From assembly GCA_004325065.1 (NCBI GenBank), contig PITI01000059.1, positions 1 through 26,656 of the forward strand: a DNA stretch of 26,656 nucleotides, read 5' to 3'. Below, piece after piece: positions 17,371 through 26,656 of the stretch. The number at the start of each line of letters is the position of its first letter. Position 1 is the first letter of the stretch. The notes under the pieces are model-generated. The model worked only from the letters and a program-made list of their open reading frames with translations, was not told where the DNA came from and ran no database searches. Made by a program: the position numbers and the translations under genes. Source of the DNA: Hamiltosporidium magnivora (taxonomy: Eukaryota > Microsporidia > Dubosqiidae).

Positions 17371-20300
17371 TTATATTAGATTTTGCAAAATTGGTAATGT
17401 ATAAACATTTTAAAATAAATTGATAAAACCTTCCATCAAGTTCCTACATTTAGATATATTTATATCGAATATTTTTAACATTTATATTCCAATACTCAAA
17501 GTATTTATTTGAAAAGAATATTTATATTATTTAGATAAAAATTTATATTTACAATTTTTAGAAGTAATAGACAATATTATGGCTGTAGTTGATTTTCTAT
17601 TTCTAAATATTTTGGCTCTTTTTATTTTAAATTTTTATTAAACGAGGTCGACGTTTTTAAGATATTTTTACATTATAAATGAAAATTTTATGCAATTGTA
17701 CAGGTAATAGTGACTTCACACTGATGATAAATATTTGATATCTGCTTTCATATCCTATATGTGTCTATTGGAAGATTATGTTTCGAGTTGAGAGTACTAT
17801 CTACAAAATATTTTTGAGAAAGATTCAAGATTAAAAAAAGAAGTGAATTTTATAATTAGCAGTGTTTTGTATTTACTCTACTAATCGAACGATTATTAGA
17901 GAAGTAATGGATTGCTAAAATTTTATTTTTCAATACTTTTTATAATAATGTATCGAAGAATTAGATCATAATTTCAATGCACTTTGGTATTCATGATATT
18001 GTGGTTTGATATTGGGTAATACTGATAATTTATTTTTTTATCTTAAATGGAATTCTTTGCCAAAAAAAATAAATACGTATTGGACTAAAGAAGATTTTTT
18101 GCACTCAATACTTATGTTAAAGACAAATCGAGTGAAGGAAATCCGTATAAATTAGCATACTACAAAAGATAATCACAAAATTTGATCGTATATGAGAATC
18201 GAAATGCGAGATTTAAAAAAAATAGTTTATGAAGATTCTATAGAATAAAAAAAATTAAAAGCATGTATAATGATATAAATCAGTAAATAGCAGAGATTTA
18301 AATGATTATGTCTCGTTGATTTAGCATTTCTTTCAATCTGACAAAAAAATTTTTTGATTTTAATTGATAACAAAATAAAGAAAAAAGAATATATTTTGAA
18401 ATAAATTCTGGAAATAAGATTAAAATTAAAAAAAGTTATATAATTTGCTCTAATTTATTATTATCACAACACAAAGTTCATATTTTTCGAAGTGATACGT
18501 AAAATACTAAAAAAAAATCATCTTTAATTTAAGCATAATTATTTTCATAATTCCGTGTTCTGCATTAGTCATAATTTTCCGCCAATATCTAGTTTTATTC
18601 CATGGCTACTTTTTCTTTTCTCCAAACTGTATTTTTCCGACTTTTAAATAAAAAGGTTATGCTCATACATTATTAAATTATATATGTACACTAAAAGCTG
18701 CGATAAATCGTTTTGACTACTCTTTAATTTAATACGCTGGAAGTACGCTAGGATATGTTTATTTAACACTTTAGAGATATTCTTTGATTAAAATATTTCC
18801 GTTAATTGGAGACTTTCTATATCATCTATATTGCATTCCGATATAGATAAGTTGATATGAATCAAATATCATGATGGCAGGATAATAATGTATGAAAGAT
18901 CATTCGAATAAACAAATCCAAAATAAAAAAGCAAAAAATTAACGATTAACTTTTTCGACATCGTAAATATGTTTAAATCAAACGAAACATGATTAAGTAA
19001 AATAATGACTTTCCCATATATGAATTATATAACTAAACCGCAGGTTTTAAAAGGTATAGAACTTTAATTTTACTAATACCACACTGTTTTCTTAAATTAA
19101 AATGAGCTTGTCACTCTAATTTTTCGTGGCAAATAAGCAAATAATGATTACTTTAAATTGATTTAGAGGAATATGTAGCAAGGTACTATAATATGGACAT
19201 TAGAATCAGATAAACTGAAGAATATTTAGTTTTTTTTAGAAATTTTCTAAATTAAAAAAGAAGATATATTCTTACCAGACGAAACTCGGTTTTAAATATT
19301 CAAAGAAATAAATATATGCTGATGTAAGGCACCGGTTTAGATAAATATTAACATTATTGAAGTATTCTAGAAATATGCGAAGATATTTATGATTAAAGTT
19401 TACAGAAAATTCATACTTCTGTGCATCATAACTATCTTGCTTCTATATCTTATTTTTACCATTAAATATGAAACACTAAATAAAAAGTCTTTTTCTGTAT
19501 CAATCTTCCAAATTGACGCTTGTAAACAAAAAAAAAATAAAAAAAATTCTCAAGTATATAGAAAAACACACGATTACAAACAATCGATTGATATATTATT
19601 TTAATCGAAGCAATCATTTTTTATTTATTCAAACAGAACTACAATTAAAAATAATTGTATTATTATATTTTTTTTATTATGATAATCAATTTTTGATATT
19701 GCAACGTAGCAATTTCAATCAATTTTTGAATTCGGTAAGTTTTGAATCATAGAAACTAAAAGTATAACTTGGATGGAACTATTATTTATTTATTTGAACA
19801 ATCGCAAATGCACTATATTTGTAAAGAAATTATATCTTAAATATTTTAACCAATTGAATGCGTTGAGCTGAGAATTATTTAAATTACAGTTAGCCAAGAT
19901 TTTTATTTCTGTGTTCTGAGTAGAAAAAATTTAGAACTTGACCGCATTCATAAAATAGGTTTTTATACAAATACTGAGATTAGACAATTCTGTAAATATT
20001 ATTTAAAATGATACAAACAGTGAAAAACCTTTCACGAAGGTTCATTTGAATGTATACAGTGCAGTTCTTAGAAAAGCTAAGATTTGCGCGCACATTAAAA
20101 CATAAAAAAAATCGTAGTACCAAATAAGGAAATGAAATCTTAAAATAATATTGAATAAAGCAAAGGATATCGAGATGTCATTAATATTACTAGAAATAAA
20201 ATCGATCTTTTTTTATAAAGATTGTTTCTCGAAATAATCTGTTCATGAAAAATACAGTTTGTTTGTGATTAATTCGTTTATGTTAGTAGTTAAATTTTTT

Positions 20301-20939
20301 ATCTAAGATCAATTTAATGGCAAAATAGCCTTTATTCTAGACTAAAACTCTAAATACTTGATTTTTTTACTATTAATTTAAAATCGGAAAATAGCTGATA
20401 AATTTTATAGTTTTCAATCTAGTATTTAGTTTTCCTTAAGAAATATCATCAACAACTTTTTTATACTGAATGAAGTTGGGTATGATTGATTTAAAAATAT
20501 TCTGAATTCCTTTAGATAAACTTTCAAAATTTTGTTATCTTGAAGTCGTTGTTTTAGTAACTTATTTGCAATTTATTGAACATTTTATATAATTAAATAT
20601 ATTTAGATAAATTATAAACAAATATTGAGTTTAAAAGATTCAATGTCAAAATCTAGATCTTTCAATAAAAAAAGCACCAAATATGTACATAAAAAAAATT
20701 TTTTCGAGGTCTCAAAACATTTATTACTAATTATTAAGAAAAAATTTTTTTTTGCACCGTTATAATTATTTCAAAGAAATTAGATTTCTTAATATGGTAA
20801 CAAAATCGTTTGCCATATCCTTTTCTGTTTATTTATAAATTTATAAATTAAATTTTTATATTTAATCGATTATAGATTATTTTTTTGCCCGCGTTTTTTC
20901 TAAAAAAAAATTATTTATACGAGAAAAATCTGGGGTCTA
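17371..20939. other. 3.5-kb gene-free AT-rich intergenic region
   Basis: No convincing gene is present. The best candidate is an ATG frame at 19389-19604 encoding 71 residues with a hydrophobic N-terminal segment (FILLCIITILLLYLIF) and then a lysine-rich polar tail. It would look like a tiny secreted or membrane-anchored protein, but it has no start-proximal CCC/GGG motif and its composition is what random AT-rich DNA gives. I leave it unassigned. The right end should hold the kinase promoter. Confidence 0.55.
20932..20935 (+). promoter_or_regulatory. GGG-like start-site motif of the secreted kinase gene
   Basis: GGGG ends ten bases before the ATG at 20946, in the same spacing class as the CCC motifs of the other genes in the window. 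It helps decide that translation begins at 20946 and not at an upstream non-ATG codon. Confidence 0.45.
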
Positions 20940-20945
20940 TTGGCG

Positions 20946-22508
20946 ATGAAAAGCGTTGGATGGAGGTTGTTTCTTATAAATAGTGTTGTATTGATACATG
21001 CTACAATATTAGATCGGGGTTTCGGCTCGAGAGTACATCAAACTAGTAGGAACCAAACGATTGAAAACGAATTCTGCACTTTTAACCAAAAAGATACAAG
21101 TGAAACAACTTATTATTATTCATTCGATAGAGACACGTGTATGAGTAGTACATCTCATCAAGATAGTATGATAGAAGAAACCACCATTAACAATTCTAAT
21201 TACAAAGAAAGTGGGATTGGATCATCATTAATGTGTCATGAAACATTGCTCTCTAGGATCGATTCAATCTCACCGATAAAACCGATCGCGCAATCAACAC
21301 CGCTTATAAATGAAAATAAATATCAAAACAGTAGTATAAATACAAATAAAATAACGGTACTGAATATAAATCAGCTAAAATCCTACGGATATACCGAAAT
21401 ATCTTATATCTCACGCGGTAGTGAAGGTTGGGTTTATAAAGTGTATAATCGTATGAAAAATGAGACACAAGCAGTAAAGGTTTTCATAGGCGATAAAAAC
21501 CTTTTATACAACGTATTCGATGAAATGATGATTATAAAAAATTTCAATCATTTCAATCTATTAAATACTAAGCTGATTTTTGATCAAGATTTAACTTTTA
21601 TGGAAATGGATTTCTACCAATTCGATTTGTCCAATTACAGACTTAGTACTTCGAATTTTATAGATTTAAATTGTAGAATCATTTTAAAGCAAGTAATTGA
21701 TGGATTATATCATATTCACTTATGCAATGTCATTCATAACGATATCAAACCTAACAATATATTGATAAATGAATCATCATTAGATATTAAAATCACTGAT
21801 TTCGGAATAGCATGTTATAAAGACCGGCTTATATTTCCTTTTCAGAACATGAAATCTTTTACAGAGTATAAAACATATTCACCTGAATTAAAGAAAAGTA
21901 TCGCATATACAGAAAAATCAGATATTTACTCCTTTGGTGTATTGATTTTTTACTTGTATTTCGATAGTTTAGATTTAAATACACGAGCCTTTGATACGAC
22001 GGGAGATGATGCAAAAAATATATTTGCAGCATGTATTAAAGAAAAGCCAGAGGAAAGAATGTCAGCAGAACAATTAAAAATGCATGTATATTTTGATATT
22101 TTATACAGTGATTTGTTTTGCTTTTCAAAATATAAGAATTTTAAATTTACAACTGATACAAAAATCAAAATCGAAAAAAACGAGAAAAAACTTACAATAA
22201 AAGGCGAACATTTTGAATACAAAATTTACTGCTGCTGTTGCGAAGAAACAATAGAAAAGTATACACAAGCAATAGACAGATTAAATAAACTTGATACTGA
22301 TACATATCCCATAGATTATGTTTCTAAAATAAGATATTTAGTCGTAGTTGATAATAAAACAGAAATAATTCAATCAATAATAAAGCCTCAATTGAACCAT
22401 ATATCGAATGCATTTATATGTATTTCTAAGTACCAAAAATCTTTGAAAAGTAATGATATAAAAATTATTAAGGGAAGAAGAACGAAAAAGAGAAAACGAA
22501 GAAATTAA
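20946..22508 (+). CDS. secreted Ser/Thr protein kinase with C-terminal NLS-like basic tail (520 aa)
   Basis: The first ATG is at 20946; the frame is open further upstream but only through TTG. Residues 1-20 (MKSVGWRLFLINSVVLIHA) form a basic-hydrophobic signal peptide with a small residue at the likely cleavage site, so entry to the ER is predicted. A polar Ser/Thr/Asn-rich linker runs to about 140. The kinase domain is about 146-385: glycine loop SRGSEGWVYKV 157-167, ATP-binding Lys178 (AVKVF), alpha-C Glu about 193, catalytic loop HNDIKPNNIL with Asp266, Lys268 and Asn271, DFG 285-287, SPE 312-314, KSDIYSFGV with Asp326, and Arg371 (EERMS). All catalytic residues are present, so it should be active. 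The HRD Arg is Asn, making it a non-RD kinase. Residues 386-500 have no recognised domain but contain CCCC at 429-432. The end, KGRRTKKRKRRN, is a strong basic NLS-like tail. Family unclear; kinase identity certain. Secretion and host-nuclear action are inferred. Confidence 0.93.
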   Translation: MKSVGWRLFLINSVVLIHATILDRGFGSRVHQTSRNQTIENEFCTFNQKDTSETTYYYSFDRDTCMSSTSHQDSMIEETTINNSNYKESGIGSSLMCHETLLSRIDSISPIKPIAQSTPLINENKYQNSSINTNKITVLNINQLKSYGYTEISYISRGSEGWVYKVYNRMKNETQAVKVFIGDKNLLYNVFDEMMIIKNFNHFNLLNTKLIFDQDLTFMEMDFYQFDLSNYRLSTSNFIDLNCRIILKQVIDGLYHIHLCNVIHNDIKPNNILINESSLDIKITDFGIACYKDRLIFPFQNMKSFTEYKTYSPELKKSIAYTEKSDIYSFGVLIFYLYFDSLDLNTRAFDTTGDDAKNIFAACIKEKPEERMSAEQLKMHVYFDILYSDLFCFSKYKNFKFTTDTKIKIEKNEKKLTIKGEHFEYKIYCCCCEETIEKYTQAIDRLNKLDTDTYPIDYVSKIRYLVVVDNKTEIIQSIIKPQLNHISNAFICISKYQKSLKSNDIKIIKGRRTKKRKRRN

Positions 22509-23555
22509 AACCTTATTTGATTCATTTTCTATTGTATTAATTTCTTTCTTTGTTTTTTTTACAATATTTACTGAATTATTGTAGTATAATGGATATTTAA
22601 ACCTTTTAAATTAACTGCTTGTTCTTTTTCGAGTTTTAGACTTGTTTCGTTTTATACATCTTAAATTACCAATTAAGTTATCAATAATTTAATCAGATTT
22701 TAATGGGTATTTCCTATCTTATATTGTATGTTTTGTCTGTAAAGTTTTTAAATATTTAAATATTTTTTGAGTGTCTAGTTTCTTTTAATATAGCATATAC
22801 GATATATGATCAAAAACTTTTTAAATATTGAGTTTTTGTTCTAATTACACTGATAATCAATAAAAAGTAAGAATTTATTCAAGTATTCTTAATCATCTAA
22901 AAGTTCTATCCAAACCGAATTTAAGTCAATATAGTTATTGTATGTGATAGAATAGACAATAATATTAAATATTGTATTCGATAGTACGAATCATTATCAA
23001 ATTAAATAAGATTACTATAAAATTTTCATGGAAAATAGTAGATATCTAGCACTTCATATAAAAACACAATTGGTTAAATCGTACCATGATTTACAAGTTT
23101 TCACTGTTTAAAAAATGATAGTATTTTTAGATATATTTTTTCGTTTTTTATTTTTTTTGATTTGCGATAATAATAAAATAAATTAAGCTCGTGATTTAAA
23201 AATTGATATTAATAAATTTAACTAAAAAAGCGTCATTTTAAATTTTTATTCTTGAAGTTTTTGCGCATAATATTAGGGAAATAAAAAACATCGAAAACAT
23301 ACAGATTTGTCGATCTTCGTTATTCATATAAATATAAAAATTGCAAATGTTCTCTTCTTGTGCTTCAGAGTTTCGTATTTTTACTCTAACGATACTTCGT
23401 TTTTTTTTAGAATAGCCCGTTCTTTGTGATAACTGCTACGAGTTGGTTCATTCTCAAGCCAGCTTTTAAATATAAGCTTTTTTAGATCGCAAAATAACAG
23501 AGGCTTTTTGCTTTTTAAGCATTTGTATTTCAAAAATTTTTATCAATGTCTTATA
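22509..23555. other. gene-free AT-rich intergenic region before the transposon relic
   Basis: No coding signal is present. From about 23350 the composition becomes more mixed (CTTCAGAGTTTCGTA and onward), and this may be the non-coding left end of the Tigger-like element that follows. I could not confirm a terminal inverted repeat. Confidence 0.5.
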
Positions 23556-25160
23556 ATGACTACTAAACAAACTGCTGTTTCTAAACATTCAAGCAATAAA
23601 ACTAGGGGTTCGCGAAAGATGCTTACTGTAAAAAAATATAAAGTTCTTAGATGTGATACAATATCAAACGAAAATCGTCGTTTTTTCACATCATTTCGAC
23701 TTAAATAAGTCTTTCGTTGAATCCATCTGTAAAGAGATAAAAAAAATTGTGTAACGACCATGTCTATTCAACAAGGAAGCAAAGATAGTCGAAATATGTC
23801 GTAATAAGTTCCTTAAAAAAACAAAGTATGTTCTAGTTTTTTGGTATCGAAGGTCGCAAAAAACATCCCGTTAGATTTGATAGAAAATCGAAAGAAACTA
23901 AAACAACCTTTTCAGAATTATATCGGAAAAGAAATGTCGCGATAATTTTTTCTCAGAGGTTTGTAAATTTCACGGCGAGTAGAAGTTGGTTCAGGATGTT
24001 TCAATAGATATATAATATTGAGAGTGTCGTTTTTTGAGAAGAAGCTGGATCCGTCGACTGGCGCAGTCTTATAGATAGAGAAACAAGATGTTTCTTTTGA
24101 TTTTTGAAGGAGGTTGGTTTTCATCTAAGAAGGTACGCCATATGAACGAAAAAAAATCTTCTAGGAAGAATTTGTTTCTTAGAATTTATAAAAAAATAAA
24201 CAATTTCCGTTGCTTTAAAAAATTATGGGCCGCGTCAGCTAGTTATACGTGAGAATGTGTGGAGATTATCGGTTAAGTAGCTCCTATGGCAAGGCTAAGA
24301 ATTCTAGAGCATAAAGAACAAAAAAACTTGCTACCAGTGAATTTAAGGCACAAAAAGAGGAGGTATCACAAAGCAGATGACTTTGGAATGGTTCTCCGGA
24401 CGCCTTATAACATGGGCAAGGTTTATATATTCAAGAAAAATACAAAAAATTAAATATTTGCTCACCGAATATTTCTAAGATTTTAACAAGAATTAACTTA
24501 TAAAAGGTGGAGAGGTTGTTTCCAAATATTACTTACCTACTATATCTCAAGATATATATCAAGATTCTCTTTGGTGTTAAAATACCTTTAATATCCAAAA
24601 CCCTTTAAGGCAATTCGACGAAGATATGAACCGTTTGTGAAACTGCTTACTAAAGAAGCACTGGCAAAAGAGTACTCTGCAACCAGTTTGAAAACATACA
24701 GAATATTAAAATACATAAACTCAGATACGGGAAGGTCATGTAAGGAGCTATATGTTGTAATAGTTCTAGATAACAAGAAAATACTGCGAAAAAATATAGA
24801 AATTTAGTGATAGATAGCAGTGAAACCGTGTCAAATGGTTTAAAGGTAAAATTTCGAATATCACTCCCAGTGAAGCGTATGAGATTCTGGAATCAATAGA
24901 TCTATCAAATGATTAAAAGTGCATTGAACTGGAAGGTCTGAGCAATGTAAGACAGAAGAAACTCCAATGTTTTTTGAAGGTTTCAGTGATAAAACCAACC
25001 TCGCAATGATGCGCTTCTATCATGATATAATAACAAAAAAAATATAGCATGTGATTGTGGAATGGGATCCAGAAATGAATGGTGCAGTATAGTTTCAGAA
25101 TCCTATCGATAGTGCAATTTGCCTCATTCTACCTCTTAATAATTGAATAAATGCTGTTGG
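23556..25160 (+). pseudogene. degenerate Tigger/pogo-type (Tc1/mariner superfamily) transposase relic
   Basis: Pieces of a CENP-B-like transposase appear in order but in shifting frames with stops, so it is dead. (1) 23556-23708: ATG frame with SRKMLTVKKYKVLRC, like the KRKxLTLxEKLxVL start of Tigger DNA-binding domains. (2) 23701-23871, frame +1: SFVESICKEIKKIV, like STVRxIxKNEKKI, then after one stop KIVEICRNKFLKKTKYVLVFW, like the MEKALxLW segment before the second helix-turn-helix. (3) 23936-24140, a third frame: FTASRSWFRMFQ, like FKASxGWLxRFxxR, and EEAGSVD at 24038-24058, like GEAGSVD; after that IDRETRCFF may be the decayed N-x-D-E-T-G-L-F catalytic region. (4) Around 24199-24240: NNFRCFKK, like NPRCFK. 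From 24600 to 25160 weaker C-terminal echoes (FFEGFSDKTNL) may remain. No intact ORF, catalytic DDD triad or terminal repeats were confirmed. Such elements in microsporidia are usually ascribed to transfer from hosts. Confidence 0.62.
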
Positions 25161-26656
25161 CATTTGCGACTAGCAATGATATTTACTTGTTTGTTAGAAA
25201 CCCCGACTGAACCCGCACTTTAAAAGAAAAAAGATTGATATCCAATTTCATGGCACTTTCCCTGAGGAAATTACGAGTTTATTGTTAATTTTAAAATTTA
25301 TGTGCAATAGTATCCCTAATTTATAATAAAATATGGAATATAAAGTATATAATTCTGAGTAAATCGTGATTTAGAGCAAATATGTTTTATTTTGATTTCT
25401 GTGCCTAGTTATTTAGCAATATATGTATAGAGGTTACCAAACTATGTATTTGAATCTAACGTAACTCTAAATAGCTTGGTAATGTATTTAGAAGATTTTA
25501 AATAGATTTTATATTCTTCAACTACAAATTTATTTATAAATATGAAATATTACGCCGAAGATTCACTTTTGAACCTAATTCCGGAGCCAATCTACCACGA
25601 TAAACAAGGGTTCATTGTCGTCCAAAATATATTTCACTAAATATTTTTAATTTTCACAATCCTACATGACCAACTAAAAAGTTTCAATATTTAGAATAAA
25701 AATACTATTCGCATATTTTATAATAACTGTCATGCAGTCTAATAAAATTATATTGTGAAAATGATTAAAAACTCTATGATTTTTGTCACGTTTTAAGATT
25801 TTCAATTTGATAAGCTATATTTTTATTCAACTGCTTTATGTGAGAATATAACTTTATAACAGGTTCAATACGTCCAATAAAATCCTAAAGATTTTAGATA
25901 AAACTTTAAGTTTTGTGTACTCAAAATTATTTTTAATGTATTTGACGATTGTACTTATATCAGGTGATGTGGTAAAAGTAAAATACAGTGTCTATTATTC
26001 CATAGGGTGTTTAATCCATATTATAAATTTAATAAAGTAAATTACACTTTGGTAAGAATTTGTTTTTTTCAGCACAGAATACATTTGCAGGAACACCACC
26101 AAGGTATCTTTTTTTTATTTTGATTATCTGGTTTAGAAAATTGCTTCGAAAAAGACAGTTTGGGACCATTCTTGTTATATTAGGCGTGAATTACATATTG
26201 ACTGTGCGGATCTGTGTCAGATAGGCTCCCCGAGTTTAATATTAACAACTACAGGAATATAATGAAGTTTATTGAGTCATGTCCGAAAAAATTGAAAGAA
26301 CAAATTATTTAAATTAGACAAAGAAATGATTGAAAGTTCAAAAGAAATAAAAATCATTTATAGTCTTTAAATATCAAGGCCTTTTTTTGAATATATCAAT
26401 TGAATTATAAAATTAAAATTTATCAACGAATAATATTCGATTCGAATAAAAAAATTAAATTAAAGATAAAATTTAACATAATTTGAATTTTTACAACCAA
26501 TTAAAATGATTTACATATCAAGACCTCAAATTAAACGCTCAGAATATAAAATTTGTTTACTGAATTACATATCTATGATTTATTCGAAAAAAAAGTATAT
26601 AATTTTTATAGGAACTATCTAGATTGTATATTTTATCAAAATTATAAATTGGTTTG
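25161..26656. other. right-hand gene-free AT-rich region
   Basis: No credible coding region on either strand. A less AT-rich patch near 26075-26240 might be transposon debris, but none of its six frames gives a readable family motif. Everything else is very AT-rich. Confidence 0.55.

Noticed and set aside
19389..19752. Small frames at 19389-19604 and 19513-19752, with a GTAAGT near 19736
   Set aside because: The first has an ATG and a hydrophobic start but no start motif. The second begins with TTG. No acceptor or branch point pairs with the GTAAGT, so neither a gene nor an intron can be supported.
20940..20945. Kinase start two codons upstream at TTG
   Set aside because: TTG is not a normal eukaryotic start, and the ATG at 20946 is the first one, gives a proper signal peptide and lies ten bases after the GGGG motif.
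23556..23708. Histone H3-like N-terminus (TKQTA near the start, basic tail)
   Set aside because: Only the first few residues fit H3. The following segments and the downstream frames match the order of a Tigger/pogo transposase much better, so TKQTA is taken as coincidence.
26075..26260. Possible ISXO2/IS1595-like transposase fragment
   Set aside because: Isolated resemblances in different frames on both strands, with no ordered motifs and no catalytic residues.
1..26656. CRISPR array, bacterial operons or rRNA genes
   Set aside because: No regularly spaced repeats, no Shine-Dalgarno-led gene clusters and no rRNA-like conserved segments were seen.

Overview
The window reads as nuclear DNA from a microsporidian with a large, gene-poor, very AT-rich genome (an Edhazardia-, Hamiltosporidium- or Anncaliia-like type; genus not determinable from sequence alone). 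The reasons are intron-free eukaryotic genes with highly divergent family members (CCT chaperonin, HECT ligase, BAR protein, Ser/Thr kinase, PlsC-type acyltransferase), short CCC- or GGG-like motifs a few bases upstream of four of the start codons (the start-site signal described for microsporidian genes), and kilobases of AT-rich non-coding DNA with decayed transposons between genes.

Layout. At 1-357 (minus) is the 5' part of a CCT-epsilon (CCT5) chaperonin gene, divergent from a small single-span membrane protein gene at 732-932 (plus). From 933 to 3351 there is no convincing intact gene, only possible retroelement debris. At 3352-10473 (minus) lies one giant uninterrupted 2,373-codon HECT E3 ubiquitin ligase gene. 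From 10474 to 14015 nothing is recognised. At 14016-14615 (plus) is a short PlsC/LPLAT-like acyltransferase whose catalytic His is replaced by Asn. A 229-bp SINE-like insertion with a 13-bp target-site duplication sits at 14855-15109. A BAR-domain gene is at 16250-16933 (minus), with inverted repeats just upstream. From 16934 to 20945 there is AT-rich DNA with one tandem duplication. At 20946-22508 (plus) is a Ser/Thr protein kinase gene encoding an N-terminal signal peptide and a strongly basic C-terminus. From about 23556 to at least 24150, and perhaps 25160, lies a frameshifted Tigger/pogo-type transposase relic. The remainder to 26656 shows nothing I can name.

The genes do not form an operon or pathway. 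They look like independent eukaryotic transcription units: protein folding (CCT5), ubiquitination (HECT), membrane lipid or membrane shape (acyltransferase-like, BAR), and signalling. The most interesting item is the kinase: a signal peptide plus an NLS-like tail suggests export from the parasite and possible action in the host nucleus. That is inference from sequence and untested.
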